DNA from: Marinobacter sp. EhC06 | Lineage (GTDB): Bacteria > Pseudomonadota > Gammaproteobacteria > Pseudomonadales > Oleiphilaceae | Reading direction: 5' to 3' | NCBI RefSeq assembly: GCF_001650915.1 | Contig: NZ_LXYO01000012.1 | Coordinates: 372,001-436,000 of the forward strand | DNA: 64,000 nucleotides | In this document: positions 1-8,874 of the stretch, piece by piece | Position numbering within the stretch: the first letter of the stretch is position 1 | Layout of the letters: the number at the start of each line of letters is the position of its first letter | The notes under the pieces: generated by a model | What the model saw: only the letters and a program-made list of their open reading frames with translations | Told to the model about the DNA's origin: nothing | Databases searched by the model: none | Position numbers and translations under genes: made by a program

Positions 1-160
1 CGGTCATCACCAGAGCAAAGATATTCCGGTCTTCGTTCAGCTCCTTGACGATATTCGTCAGGTCAATCAGTGAATCCTTGGTCCAGGTGTTGGCCGGCGG
101 ATTGTTGATGGTCAATACCGCGATGTGTCCGCGTTTTTCGAGCTGGATAAGATCGCTCAT
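1..160 (-). CDS. Enoyl-CoA hydratase/isomerase, N-terminal part
   Basis: The gene begins with ATG at 158-160 and runs off the left edge, so only 53 residues are seen. They read like the first beta strands of a crotonase: MSDLIQLEKRGHIAVLTINN, followed by PPANTWTKDSL. The family hydrates or isomerises enoyl-CoA thioesters in the cytoplasm. It starts 10 bases after the acyl-CoA dehydrogenase stop and has GGAG just upstream, so it is the third gene of the mmsA operon. By pathway logic it would hydrate methacrylyl-CoA in valine breakdown, but the active-site residues lie outside the window, so the substrate is inference. Confidence 0.85.
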   Translation of the reverse strand, partial: MSDLIQLEKRGHIAVLTINNPPANTWTKDSLIDLTNIVKELNEDRNIFALVMT

Positions 161-170
161 GGGGATCTCC

Positions 171-1337
171 TTATTGAATCGCTTCAGCCACGCCGTCATC
201 GAGCAGGCGACGGGCAACAATAAGACGCATGATTTCGTTGGTGCCTTCCAGGATCTGGTGCACCCGCAGGTCGCGCAGGTAGCGCTCAAGCGGGTATTCG
301 CGAATGTAGCCATAACCGCCGTGAAGCTGCAGTGCCTCGTTGACCACCTCAAAACAAGCATCGGTGGCGAACCGCTTGGCCATGGCGCAATGCAATGTCG
401 CTTCCGGGTCGGCATTGTCGAGTTTGAAGGCACCCAGACGAACCATCTGCCGCGCTGCGACCAGGTTGGTGGCCATATCGGCCAGCTTGAACTGCAAAGC
501 CTGGAACGCCGCCAGCGGTTTGCCAAACTGTTCGCGCTCGTGCATGTAATTACGGGCCCGCAGCAGAGCCGCCTGCGCTCCGCCGAGGGAACAGGTGGCG
601 ATATTCAGCCGCCCGCCATCAAGGCCTTTCATGGCGATGGCAAACCCATCGCCCTCTTCACCGACACGGTTGCTGGCCGGAATGCGCACATTCTCGAGGC
701 TGATCATCCGGGTCGGCTGACTGTGCCAGCCCATTTTTTCTTCGTTCTTGCCGTAAGAAACGCCATCGGCATCTGCCGGAATCACAAAGGTGGAAATACC
801 CTTGTAACCGGAATCCGGCGCTCCGGTCCGCGCCATCAGAACCAGAATGTCGGTCGCTCCAGCGCCAGAGATAAATACCTTACTGCCATTGATCACATAG
901 CTGTCACCATCGCGCTCGGCCCTGGTACGAAGGCTGGCCGCGTCTGAGCCGGCACCCGGCTCGGTCAGGCAGTAGGAGGCGAGCCACTCGCCGCTGGCAA
1001 GTTTTGGCACGATTTCCTGTTTGAGATCGTCCGAGGCAAAGCTGGCCACCATCCAGGTAGCCATGTTGTGGATGGTGATAAACGCAGCGGTGGAAGGACA
1101 CGCAGCGGCGAGTTCTTCCACGATGACCGAGGTGTCGAGCCGGGACAGACCCATGCCGCCAAGTGCTTCGGGAGTGTACATACCCATGAAGCCCATCTCG
1201 CCGGCTTCCTTCATCATATCGACCGGAAAGATATGCTCGTCATCCCACTTAGCCGCGTGAGGCGCCATGGATTTTTCCGCAAACGCCCGCGCCGCATCGC
1301 GAAACGCCAGCTGATCTTCGGAGAGGTTAAAGTCCAT
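171..1337 (-). CDS. Acyl-CoA dehydrogenase, probably isobutyryl-CoA/short branched chain
   Basis: A full-length flavin-dependent acyl-CoA dehydrogenase of 388 residues. The FAD/substrate signatures CLTEPGAGSDAAS and LHGGYGYIREYPLERYLRD are present. The catalytic glutamate lies in the ILEGTNEIMR segment near the C terminus, the usual position in short- and branched-chain enzymes. The family oxidises acyl-CoA to trans-2-enoyl-CoA and passes electrons to ETF. Its place between methylmalonate-semialdehyde dehydrogenase and an enoyl-CoA hydratase suggests isobutyryl-CoA as substrate (valine pathway); this is inference from context. The start ATG at 1335-1337 has GGAG upstream. A hairpin lies between this gene and mmsA. 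Confidence 0.92.
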   Translation of the reverse strand: MDFNLSEDQLAFRDAARAFAEKSMAPHAAKWDDEHIFPVDMMKEAGEMGFMGMYTPEALGGMGLSRLDTSVIVEELAAACPSTAAFITIHNMATWMVASFASDDLKQEIVPKLASGEWLASYCLTEPGAGSDAASLRTRAERDGDSYVINGSKVFISGAGATDILVLMARTGAPDSGYKGISTFVIPADADGVSYGKNEEKMGWHSQPTRMISLENVRIPASNRVGEEGDGFAIAMKGLDGGRLNIATCSLGGAQAALLRARNYMHEREQFGKPLAAFQALQFKLADMATNLVAARQMVRLGAFKLDNADPEATLHCAMAKRFATDACFEVVNEALQLHGGYGYIREYPLERYLRDLRVHQILEGTNEIMRLIVARRLLDDGVAEAIQ

Positions 1338-1385
1338 CGTTACGCTCCAGATAGATAGGGCTTGGCATTGGGCGGGGAAAACAAG

Positions 1386-1408
1386 GGGCCGGAAACGGGT
1401 TCCGGCCC
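1386..1408 (-). terminator. Intercistronic hairpin between mmsA and the acyl-CoA dehydrogenase gene
   Basis: A perfect 9-bp stem (GGGCCGGAA at 1386-1394 with TTCCGGCCC at 1400-1408) closes a 5-base loop. Read on the minus strand it directly follows the mmsA stop and is followed by CTTGTTTTCC, a broken T-run. It could be a partial terminator or an mRNA-stabilising hairpin that sets expression of mmsA against the downstream genes. Confidence 0.45.
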
Positions 1409-1430
1409 AAATACCCCACCTTCAACGCAA

Positions 1431-2924
1431 TTAACGCAACTGGATAGAGAAGTTCGCTTCGGTGCTGGTTGCTTCACTGGAGAACCAGCGGGAGGTAACC
1501 GTTTTGGTCTCAGTGTAGAAGCGAACCGCCTGCTTGCCGTAGGCATGCTGATCACCGTAGAAGGAGCCCTTCCAGCCGGTGAACGAGAAGAACGGCAGAG
1601 GCACAGGAATGGGAATGTTCACACCCACCTGGCCTACGTCGATCTCGTGCTGGAAGCGACGCGCTGCACCACCGGAACTGGTGAAGATGGAGACACCGTT
1701 GCCGTATGGGCTCTTGTTGACCAGTTCGATGGCATCGCCGAGCGTGTCGGTTTCCACGCAGGACAGCACCGGACCAAAGATCTCTTCGTTATAGATGTCC
1801 ATTTCGGTGGTCACACCTGAGAACAGCGTCGGGCCAACCCAGTTGCCGTCCGGCAAACCGTCTACCGTGCAACCACGGCCGTCCAGCAGCAGCTTGGCGC
1901 CCTGGGCTTCGCCAGTCGCAATAAGAGATTCAATACGGTCTTTCGCCTTGGCGGAGATGATCGGGCCGTAGCTGGCACCGGAATCGTTCCACGCACCAGG
2001 GCGTACTTTCGCCATGGCTTCTTTCAGCTCGGGAATCCACTGCTGGGCTTCGCCTACAAAAACGGCGACAGAAATAGCCATGCAGCGCTGACCAGCCGCA
2101 CCCACGGAGGCGCCGACCAGGGCATTGATCACCTGTTGCTTGTCAGCATCCGGCAGGATAACCATGTGGTTCTTGGCGCCAGCGAAGCTCTGTACACGCT
2201 TCATGTTGCGAGTGCCGGTTTCGTAGATGTAACGGCCTACCGGTACAGAACCTACAAAAGAAACGGCCTTGATGGCGGGGTCGGTCAGCAGCACATCAAC
2301 CTGCTCCTTGCCGCCGTGAACCACCTGTAGGACGCCCTTCGGCGCACCAGCTTCCTCGAACAGCTCCGCAAGGCGCATAGGCGTCAGCGGATCCTGCTCG
2401 GACGGCTTCAGGATAAAGGTGTTACCGCAGGCAATGGCCATGGGGAACATCCACAGCGGAATCATGGCCGGGAAGTTGAACGGGGTGATACCCGCGCACA
2501 CGCCCAGCGGCTGGATCCAGGAATGGGTGTCCACTTCACGGGCCACGTTTTCAACGGTCTCGCCCATCATCATGGAGGCAACGTTGGCAGCGTGCTCGAC
2601 CACTTCAATGCCACGCCAGACATCACCTTTGGCGTCGTCAAAGGTCTTGCCGGTTTCCTGGGCCAGGATTTCGGCGATCTCATCGTGATGCTCTTTCAGC
2701 AGAGCCTGGTAACGAAGCATGACCCGGGCGCGCTCTGAAACAGGCACTTCCTTCCAGGTCTTGAACATTTCGCCGGCGCTTTCGATGGCCTTGCGCATTT
2801 CCGCATTGGTGGTGCACGGCGCCTTGGCAATCACTTCGTTGGTGGCGGGGTTGGTGACGTCGATCCATTCACTGGTTTGGCTATCGACAAACTCACCTGC
2901 GAGATACAGCGGTACATTTTTCAT
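1431..2924 (-). CDS. mmsA: Methylmalonate-semialdehyde dehydrogenase (acylating)
   Basis: An aldehyde dehydrogenase of 497 residues from the ATG at 2922-2924 ([16 protein letters not shown]). A longer frame reaching 2984 adds 20 residues unlike the family and was not used. Signatures seen: the MmsA-type N terminus, [18 protein letters not shown], and the catalytic cysteine in [11 protein letters not shown]. MmsA converts methylmalonate semialdehyde (valine) or malonate semialdehyde to propionyl- or acetyl-CoA with NAD+ and CoA. It is the first gene of a minus-strand catabolic operon and is divergent from an AraC/MmsR-like gene, the arrangement known from Pseudomonas aeruginosa mmsR-mmsAB. Confidence 0.95.
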   Translation of the reverse strand: MKNVPLYLAGEFVDSQTSEWIDVTNPATNEVIAKAPCTTNAEMRKAIESAGEMFKTWKEVPVSERARVMLRYQALLKEHHDEIAEILAQETGKTFDDAKGDVWRGIEVVEHAANVASMMMGETVENVAREVDTHSWIQPLGVCAGITPFNFPAMIPLWMFPMAIACGNTFILKPSEQDPLTPMRLAELFEEAGAPKGVLQVVHGGKEQVDVLLTDPAIKAVSFVGSVPVGRYIYETGTRNMKRVQSFAGAKNHMVILPDADKQQVINALVGASVGAAGQRCMAISVAVFVGEAQQWIPELKEAMAKVRPGAWNDSGASYGPIISAKAKDRIESLIATGEAQGAKLLLDGRGCTVDGLPDGNWVGPTLFSGVTTEMDIYNEEIFGPVLSCVETDTLGDAIELVNKSPYGNGVSIFTSSGGAARRFQHEIDVGQVGVNIPIPVPLPFFSFTGWKGSFYGDQHAYGKQAVRFYTETKTVTSRWFSSEATSTEANFSIQLR

Positions 2925-2989
2925 GTTGATGTCCCTGTTTGTTGTTGTGCGGGAAGCCGGCCGGAACCATAGGGCTGCGGCCACGTTTA

Positions 2990-3025
2990 ACCAAAGGCTA
3001 GCACGGGATCGACCAAGGGGTGATT
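2990..3025. promoter_or_regulatory. Possible MmsR operator: spaced ACCAA(A)GG direct repeats
   Basis: The 116-base gap between mmsA and the AraC-type gene contains ACCAAAGG at 2990 and ACCAAGGGG at 3012, 22 bases apart. A weaker ACCATAGGG copy sits at 2966. AraC-family activators often bind two direct half-sites about 21 bases apart. The match is short and no binding data are available, so this is a weak prediction. Confidence 0.25.
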
Positions 3026-3040
3026 GACTAAATTTCGCCC

Positions 3041-3961
3041 GTGATGGACTATCTTTCGATAAAGCTCAACCAAACAAGATCAGAAATGACCCAAACCTCA
3101 CAGTGGCCGGTGCCCAAAGACAGCATTCGCTATGTGGTGCCTGAGCCGATCATCAGACTACTCGCGAGCCATCCACTCACCCGGGACCTGTACCCCCTGG
3201 CGTTCGGCCACTACCGCCGCGCCGTGGGGCACCATATGCACCGGGAGCACCATCACGACAATCTTTTGATCTACTGCACGGAGGGGCGAGCCTTCCTGAA
3301 CGTTGGCGGCGAGCCCTATACGGTGGAGGCTGGCGACCTGCTGCTTCTGCCGGCCGGTGCCAACCACCGCTATACCGCCGATCCGGACAACCCCTGGACC
3401 ATCCACTGGGTGCACTACACAGGGCCGCTGGCGGAGGATTTCAGAAAATATATGGGGTTTGATGGCCCGACCCGCATTCGCCACCTGGGCCGGCAACCCC
3501 GGCTGCTGGTTGACTTCAACGGTCTGCTATCAGTGCGACAGACCGGCTTCCGGGCCCGCGGCCTGATTCACGCGGCCAACAGGCTTCGGCAACTGTTGGC
3601 GGCGGTTCCGATCAACGCAGACGAGACCGGGCACGAACGGCAGGCAGAACTGGAAACCATCCACAACTATATGAGGGAACATCTGGATGAGCGTATCAGC
3701 CTGGAGCAACTCGCTGATCTTGCCGGCCTGTCTCCCGCTCATTTTGCCACCCGCTATCGGGAACAGACAGGCACCTCCCCGATCCAGCACTTCCTGCACC
3801 TCAAGGTAGAGCGGGCCTGCCAGATGCTGGATACCAGCAGCCTGAGCTTTGCGGACATCAGCCGACGGCTGGGCTACGACGACGCCTACTATTTTTCCCG
3901 GCTTTTCAAAAAGGTAATGGGCCAATCACCCCGGGACTACCGGCATACCGCACGGCACTGA
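3041..3961 (+). CDS. mmsR: AraC-family transcriptional activator, MmsR-like
   Basis: A 306-residue AraC/XylS regulator. The N-terminal cupin-like ligand domain has a His-rich stretch ([12 protein letters not shown]) and [14 protein letters not shown]. The C-terminal two-helix DNA-binding domain includes [21 protein letters not shown] and [19 protein letters not shown]. It is divergent from mmsA, so control of valine/methylmalonate-semialdehyde catabolism is the natural role, as for MmsR of P. aeruginosa. The start is uncertain: GTG at 3041, ATG at 3044, or ATG at 3086 ([10 protein letters not shown]) are possible and none has a strong ribosome binding site. Confidence 0.88.
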   Translation: MMDYLSIKLNQTRSEMTQTSQWPVPKDSIRYVVPEPIIRLLASHPLTRDLYPLAFGHYRRAVGHHMHREHHHDNLLIYCTEGRAFLNVGGEPYTVEAGDLLLLPAGANHRYTADPDNPWTIHWVHYTGPLAEDFRKYMGFDGPTRIRHLGRQPRLLVDFNGLLSVRQTGFRARGLIHAANRLRQLLAAVPINADETGHERQAELETIHNYMREHLDERISLEQLADLAGLSPAHFATRYREQTGTSPIQHFLHLKVERACQMLDTSSLSFADISRRLGYDDAYYFSRLFKKVMGQSPRDYRHTARH

Positions 3962-4064
3962 CCCGTCGCCGGAGGCCAGATTACGACCTGCCGCTTTCTA
4001 CGACTTTTGTTGTAGGAGCCAAGGGGTTAGGCTGGGGGCATCAACTGACAAAAAGAGTGAGCCC

Positions 4065-4493
4065 ATGGCCATGTACACCATTGAAATCGATGAAACCTTT
4101 GATGTCCCGCGACGACGGGTCTTTGCCCTGTTCGCCGACCACTACCGTTTCGGAAAACTGCTGGGAGCCCCGGTCAAACGAATCAAGGACAGCGATCAGG
4201 CTGATCCCAACGGCATCGGCTCTGTTCGCAAGATCGGCATCGGGCCGGTCGGCCTGGAAGAAACGGTGACCAGCTTCGAGCCGGATTCATTGATCGAATA
4301 CACCATCACCAGCATGAGCCCTATCCGCAACCATCTGGGGAGAATCCGTTTCGAGGACACACCGGAAGGCCATACCCGGGTGAACTACACCATCAGCTTT
4401 GAAGACATCGTACCGTTCACCGGGAAGGTCGTCAGCAGCGCCCTTGAACAGGGCATTCGCCGCGGAATCAAACGGGTACCTCAGCTGGCCTGA
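4065..4493 (+). CDS. SRPBCC-fold protein of unknown ligand
   Basis: A 142-residue protein with the START/Bet v1-like pattern of polyketide cyclase/dehydrase (SRPBCC) proteins: an opening beta strand (MYTIEIDETFDVPRRRVFAL), then alternating strands such as GIGPVGLEETVTSFEPDS, and a long C-terminal helix (FTGKVVSSALEQGIRRGI). Such proteins bind hydrophobic ligands in a cavity; no catalytic motif is recognisable. Start ATG at 4065. It stands alone between mmsR and the di-iron protein gene. Confidence 0.75.
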   Translation: MAMYTIEIDETFDVPRRRVFALFADHYRFGKLLGAPVKRIKDSDQADPNGIGSVRKIGIGPVGLEETVTSFEPDSLIEYTITSMSPIRNHLGRIRFEDTPEGHTRVNYTISFEDIVPFTGKVVSSALEQGIRRGIKRVPQLA

Positions 4494-4640
4494 AAGTCGG
4501 TAACAACAAATCGTTACTTGAGGAATATCAGAGAATTGACCTGAGGCAAGAGTTAGCTTTTGTCAATTTTGTAATCTCCGCGCAGCTTGCAATATCCGGC
4601 CATTCCGGCCGGATCAAACTGTATTCTGCGGGAGACCGAA

Positions 4641-5441
4641 ATGGCAGCCGAGCCTATTGTCCTGTTCGATAACGGACACCACAAATGCCTGATGTTCGAT
4701 TCCCTGGTAACCGGCGAGGGCGTCCAGTCCAACCAGTTCCTGATTGTCGACGGCAAACACGAGGCACTGATCGACCCGGGCGGAGACCTCACTTATACCC
4801 CGCTGTCTGTGGCGGCATCACGCTACATGAACATCCGGGACATGGACTACGTGTTCGCCTCTCACCAGGACCCTGACATTATCGGCGCCATCGACCGCTG
4901 GATCGTTCATACCCGTGCCAAAATCGTCACCTCAAAACTCTGGGCCCGTTTCCTTCCGCACCTTGTTTCCAGCTATGTGACCAACCAGCTCAGCGGCAGC
5001 GTGTACGATCGCATCATCAGCATTCCGGATGCCGGTGCCAACGTGAAGTTTGGCGAGTCCTATCTGCAGTGCATCCCGGCCCACTTCATGCATTCAGTGG
5101 GCAACCTGCAGTTCTATGACCCCGTCTCCAAAATTCTGTTCTCCGGTGACCTTGGAGCCTCCATGGGTGGCGAAGACGATCACCTGCCCGTTAAGGATTT
5201 CGACAAGCACATACCCAGCATGATTGGCTTCCACCGCCGATATATCGCATCAAAGAAGGTGTGTCAGCTGTGGGCGAACATGGTTCGCGACATGGACGTA
5301 GCCATGATCGTCCCTCAGCATGGAAAGCGCTTTGAGGGCCCCGTTATGGTGGATCGTTTCCTGAACTGGGTGAGCGAGATGGATTGCGGGATTGATCTGG
5401 TTACACAGGACAGCTACCGACGGCCGGTAGACTACGTTTAA
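4641..5441 (+). CDS. Stand-alone metallo-beta-lactamase-fold di-iron protein (ODP/flavodiiron-like)
   Basis: A protein of 266 residues from the ATG at 4641, chosen for the GGGAG upstream; an in-frame ATG at 4587 is rejected. It has the metallo-beta-lactamase fold of flavodiiron proteins without the flavodoxin domain. Candidate metal ligands can be placed: H75, D77 and D79 in SHQDPDI, H148/H151 in HFMHS, D170 in FSGDLG and H227 in VPQHGKRF. The final His of the classical HxExDH motif is replaced by Ile, as I recall for oxygen-binding di-iron (ODP) proteins. ODP relatives bind O2 or act as redox sensors; here no signalling partner is adjacent. No signal peptide is seen, so it should be cytoplasmic. 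Confidence 0.8.
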   Translation: MAAEPIVLFDNGHHKCLMFDSLVTGEGVQSNQFLIVDGKHEALIDPGGDLTYTPLSVAASRYMNIRDMDYVFASHQDPDIIGAIDRWIVHTRAKIVTSKLWARFLPHLVSSYVTNQLSGSVYDRIISIPDAGANVKFGESYLQCIPAHFMHSVGNLQFYDPVSKILFSGDLGASMGGEDDHLPVKDFDKHIPSMIGFHRRYIASKKVCQLWANMVRDMDVAMIVPQHGKRFEGPVMVDRFLNWVSEMDCGIDLVTQDSYRRPVDYV

Positions 5442-5450
5442 CACCAACAG

Positions 5451-5485
5451 GAAGCAGCAGCCTCACGGCTGCCGCTTCTGTGTTT
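5451..5485 (+). terminator. Probable terminator after the di-iron protein gene
   Basis: A 12-bp stem (GAAGCAGCAGCC at 5451-5462 against GGCTGCCGCTTC at 5467-5478, one mismatch) with TCAC loop lies in the convergent gap. It is followed by TGTGTTTC, a poor T-tract, so efficiency is uncertain. Confidence 0.5.
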
Positions 5486-5534
5486 CAAATCCTATCCTGC
5501 AGAGGGCAGGACCGGTGGATAGGAGGAGCCAGTT

Positions 5535-5984
5535 CTATTTGCTACCTCCCTGGCCGCCACCGTGGCTTCCACCACCCATGCCTCCACTGCCCATGCCTCC
5601 ACTGCCCATGCCTTCGGACCCCATCTTATCCTCGTCCATCATACCCTTATCATCGGGACGACCCGCTGCGGTGGGGGGCAGATTTTCAACATCAATACCT
5701 TGGGCGCGGGCTCGTTCCACCATTCTCTCATGATGTTGCTCACGGTAGGCTTGGCGCTCTGCCATGGAATCCATGGAACGCATCTGGTCCTGAAATTGCT
5801 TTCGCTCCTGATCGGTCATCATGTCGTAACCGGTAATTGGATAACCGTCACGGTCCTTTTGCCGCGTTTGGTCCTGCAATTGCGTCTGGTCACGATCCTG
5901 GTCCTGGTCAGCAGCAAAGGTAGTTGAGAGCGGTAACGTCAGCGCCAGTGCAAGCGCTGCAGAATAGATCACGATCTGTTTCAT
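5535..5984 (-). CDS. Exported Gln/Asp-rich, Met/Gly-repeat protein of unknown function
   Basis: A 149-residue protein read from the ATG at 5982-5984, with GGAGG 8 bases upstream. It has a clear Sec signal peptide (MKQIVIYSAALALALTLPLS, with cleavage after TTFA). The mature part opens with a DQDQDRDQTQLQ tract, continues through a helical, charged middle (DQERKQFQDQMRSMDSM), and ends in GMGSG repeats and GGGSHGGGQGGSK. I know no function for it. Met- and His-rich exported proteins sometimes bind copper, but that is only a possibility here. The Sel1-repeat gene lies upstream on the same strand, 176 bases away. Confidence 0.75.
   Translation of the reverse strand: MKQIVIYSAALALALTLPLSTTFAADQDQDRDQTQLQDQTRQKDRDGYPITGYDMMTDQERKQFQDQMRSMDSMAERQAYREQHHERMVERARAQGIDVENLPPTAAGRPDDKGMMDEDKMGSEGMGSGGMGSGGMGGGSHGGGQGGSK
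5577..5612. repeat. Tandem 15-bp repeat coding for GMGSG
   Basis: CATGCCTCCACTGCC occurs at 5577-5591 and 5592-5606, followed by a partial third copy at 5607. On the coding minus strand each unit gives five residues (GMGSG). Such in-frame minisatellites can expand or contract between strains without frameshift. Confidence 0.85.
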
Positions 5985-6160
5985 TGAAGTAGCCTCCATC
6001 ATCAGCCCGACCATCCCCGGCTTCAGGAACTGCCCTATAGAAAACAGTCGACACCTTTACAGGCATCCCTGATCTATGATTCCAGCATACTCCCTTGTTG
6101 ACTGAGAAAAACCTGTCAGAGATCAATTTCCATGCTCCCCGACAACAATGTGACGAGTCT

Positions 6161-6778
6161 TTAATCCTGCGGACACGTTTCACTGATGCGGGGTCGTGCG
6201 GACGGCTCCTTCTCTTTTAATTCTGAAAGAAACTGCTGCGCTGCAGGCTGACCGCCTTCCACAGCCGCCAGTCTGATCCAGCAAAATCCGTCAGGCCGGT
6301 TACCCTGATCATACAGTCGCCTGCCAATTTCCCACTGGGCATCTTCACTGCCGGCCGTTGCAGCCCGCAGCAACCATTCCCAAGCTTTGGCGGTATCCCT
6401 TTGAACACCACGCCCGGAATCATAGGCCCGTGCAACTTCCACCATACTGATAACATCCCCATCCTCGGCAGAGCGCCGATACCAGTAGAAGGCCCGATCA
6501 TCGCTCTGCTCAACTCCCTGCCCCTGGGCATACATGTTGGCCACATTCAGCATGCCCTGGCGGCTACCCTCCTCTGCCAGCTCCAGATACTTCTCGAAGG
6601 CCGATTCATATTGCCCCATCTTGTAGACGACATAAGCGTTGAGAACCCGGATCATGTCCCGTGCCACCTGGTCCTGATCGCCGTTCTCGTTATCCCCGGC
6701 ACTCGCGAACGAGCATGAAAAGATCAGGCACAGAACCAGCATCCGAACCATTGTCTGCGTTGCGCTTTGTCTTTGCAT
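6161..6778 (-). CDS. Exported Sel1-repeat (TPR-like) protein
   Basis: A 205-residue protein with an N-terminal signal sequence (TMVRMLVLCLIFSCSFASA). Three Sel1-like repeats follow: AEEGSRQGMLNVANMYAQGQ, SAEDGDVISMVEVARAYDSG and ATAGSEDAQWEIGRRLYDQG. Sel1 repeats form alpha-solenoids for protein-protein contact, usually in the periplasm or secreted. The start ATG at 6776-6778 has GGGGAG four bases upstream. The C-terminal SELKEKEPSARPRISETCPQD tail is not part of a repeat. The partner is unknown. Confidence 0.85.
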   Translation of the reverse strand: MQRQSATQTMVRMLVLCLIFSCSFASAGDNENGDQDQVARDMIRVLNAYVVYKMGQYESAFEKYLELAEEGSRQGMLNVANMYAQGQGVEQSDDRAFYWYRRSAEDGDVISMVEVARAYDSGRGVQRDTAKAWEWLLRAATAGSEDAQWEIGRRLYDQGNRPDGFCWIRLAAVEGGQPAAQQFLSELKEKEPSARPRISETCPQD

Positions 6779-6982
6779 TCTGCTCCCCGACGCCCGTCAG
6801 TTGTTCTCTCACGCTAGCAGTGGCTTGCCGATAGGTCTGTGCATCAAAAGTGCTGTCCTGCTAGCACCTTGGTATTGGCGAATCGTGAAAACCATCCCGG
6901 AACAGGGACCAAATAAGCCTGTCCCAAACCGGCAATGTTGAGTAAAATCCGGCCTTTTCCAGAGAACCAAGAGGCAGCGCAG

Positions 6983-7708
6983 ATGGGCAGAGCCTACCAG
7001 AACCGCAAAGAATCCATGGCCAAGACGGCTGCGGCGAAAACCAAGGTCTACAGCAAGTACGGCCGCGAGATTTACATGAGCGCCAAGTCCGGAGGCCCCG
7101 ATCCCCAGGCCAACCTGTCCCTGCGCGGACTGATCGAGCGGGCCAAGAAAGATCAGGTACCCTCTCACGTCATCGAAAAAGCCATCGACAAGGCCAAGGG
7201 TGGCGCTGGCGAGGACTATGCCGCGGCTCGCTACGAAGGCTACGGACCAGGTAACTGCATGGTGATCGTGGACTGCCTGACCGATAACCCGAACCGTACG
7301 TTCGGCGATGTGCGCCTGGCATTCACCAAGACCAAGTGCAAGATCGGCACGCCCGGAGCCGTGTCTCACATGTTCGACCACAGCGCTATTTTTGCGTTCA
7401 AGGGCGAGGATGAAGAAGCCGTACTCGAGGCGCTGATGGAAGCGGATGTCGATGTAACCGACATCGAGAACGAAGATGGCCTGATTACCGTGTTCACACC
7501 GAACACCGAATACGCCAAGGCTCGCCAGGCACTTGTGGACGCAATCGAAGACATCGATTTTGAAGTGGATGAAATCCAGTTCCTGCCCAAAACCACCACA
7601 ATGGTGGAAGGCGACGACATCCCCATGTTCGAGAAATTCCTCGACATGCTGAACGAACTGGACGACGTGCAGAACGTGTTCCACAACGCCGAACTGCCAG
7701 AGCAGTAA
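6983..7708 (+). CDS. YebC/PmpR-family DNA-binding regulator, YeeN-like branch
   Basis: A 241-residue protein from ATG 6983 ([15 protein letters not shown]); the frame reaching 6935 has no family match at its start. The TACO1/YebC signature is clear: [40 protein letters not shown], and the acidic C-terminal half. YebC proteins bind DNA or act as translation factors on proline-rich stretches. The N terminus resembles E. coli YeeN more than the YebC next to ruvC, so this is probably the second paralog. The amidotransferase gene follows 37 bases later. Confidence 0.9.
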   Translation: MGRAYQNRKESMAKTAAAKTKVYSKYGREIYMSAKSGGPDPQANLSLRGLIERAKKDQVPSHVIEKAIDKAKGGAGEDYAAARYEGYGPGNCMVIVDCLTDNPNRTFGDVRLAFTKTKCKIGTPGAVSHMFDHSAIFAFKGEDEEAVLEALMEADVDVTDIENEDGLITVFTPNTEYAKARQALVDAIEDIDFEVDEIQFLPKTTTMVEGDDIPMFEKFLDMLNELDDVQNVFHNAELPEQ

Positions 7709-7745
7709 ACAACCCGGGCCGCCGGCCGCGCAGGAAGATAGCACC

Positions 7746-8492
7746 ATGCAACAGAACGCTCCCACAAACCGCAAGGCGCGCGTGGTGGTCCTTAAAACAG
7801 GCACCACCTACCCGGACATTCGGGCAAGGTTTGGCGATTTTGACGAGTGGTTCCTGCGCGGGTTGTCAGACGAGCTGGATATTACCGTTGCCGATGCCGA
7901 GGCCGGTGAACTGCCCGGGAATCCGGAAGACTGGGACGGCATCTTGGTGACTGGCTCTCCTGCCATGGTGAGCGATAAGGCCGAATGGAGCGAGAACGCG
8001 GGGCGCTGGCTCGCCAAAGCAGTCAGAAGCGAAATTCCTGTGCTCGGCGTCTGCTATGGCCACCAGTTACTGGCGCACGCACTGGGCGGGGAAGCGGGTT
8101 ACCATCCGAATGGCCGGGAAACCGGCACCCACGAGGTTGAGCTCCTTCCCGAGGCCGCCTCGGATGCCCTTTTCCGGGAGCTACCGGAAAAATTCCCGGC
8201 CCAGCTGACACACCGGCAATCAGTGTTACGCCTGCCTGAAGGTGCGGTGTTGCTGGGACGCAACCAGTTCGAGCCCCATCAGGCTTTCAGAATTGGCCCC
8301 TGCGCCTGGGGCGTGCAGTTCCATCCGGAATTCACGGACACCATCATGAGCGCCTACCTGAAAGTACAGGCCCCCGATCTGCTCCGCGAAGGGCTCGATG
8401 CGGAGGCCCTGATCGCCGCCGTGAGGCCAGCGCCGGATGCGTCTTCACTGCTCCCCCGTTTCAGCCGGTTTGTCCAGGATCGGATCCGGTAA
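7746..8492 (+). CDS. Class I glutamine amidotransferase-like protein
   Basis: A 248-residue protein. The catalytic triad of class I glutamine amidotransferases is visible: nucleophile Cys in VLGVCYGHQLLAHALGG, and His-Pro-Glu in GVQFHPEF. The oxyanion region is ILVTGSPAMV. The family frees ammonia from glutamine. As no synthetase domain is attached, the acceptor is unknown; stand-alone members also include gamma-glutamyl hydrolases and GMP-synthase-like proteins. It follows the YebC-family gene on the same strand and is convergent with the FHA gene. Confidence 0.88.
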   Translation: MQQNAPTNRKARVVVLKTGTTYPDIRARFGDFDEWFLRGLSDELDITVADAEAGELPGNPEDWDGILVTGSPAMVSDKAEWSENAGRWLAKAVRSEIPVLGVCYGHQLLAHALGGEAGYHPNGRETGTHEVELLPEAASDALFRELPEKFPAQLTHRQSVLRLPEGAVLLGRNQFEPHQAFRIGPCAWGVQFHPEFTDTIMSAYLKVQAPDLLREGLDAEALIAAVRPAPDASSLLPRFSRFVQDRIR

Positions 8493-8513
8493 AACGGGGG
8501 CCGTCCGTTCCTG

Positions 8514-8864
8514 TCAGTCGAGGATGTAGGCGGTTTTTTCCAGTGCCTGCTCTTCTTCATCAATGAAGCGGAACTCGTTCCAGCCAATGCGCACCATGTC
8601 GTTGCTGTTAAGACGCTGGCGGTCAGCAACCCGCAATTCGTTCACAAAAGTGCCATTGGTGCTGTTGCTGTCGGTAATGTAGTAATCCACCGTACCTTCC
8701 AGATAGGCATTGGGCACCGCTTCTATCAGGGCGTGCTGGCCGCTCACAGAAATTTCATCAATCTGGATATCGTTGTCCGGGCGCCGACCGATGCGTGTTT
8801 CCGGTCGGCCGAGTTCAAAGGTGTTAACAACAACGTTATCCACCAGTTGCGAAAGCGAAGCCAT
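8514..8864 (-). CDS. FHA-domain protein
   Basis: A single forkhead-associated domain of 116 residues with the phosphothreonine-binding motifs GRRPDNDIQIDEISVSGQHA and DSNSTNGTFVN. FHA domains bind pThr peptides. It is the last gene of the operon kinase, PP2C phosphatase, FHA, so it is the likely reader or substrate of the neighbouring kinase. It starts 11 bases after the phosphatase stop with GAGGAAA upstream of the ATG. Confidence 0.93.
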   Translation of the reverse strand: MASLSQLVDNVVVNTFELGRPETRIGRRPDNDIQIDEISVSGQHALIEAVPNAYLEGTVDYYITDSNSTNGTFVNELRVADRQRLNSNDMVRIGWNEFRFIDEEEQALEKTAYILD

Positions 8865-8874
8865 GTCAGTTTCC

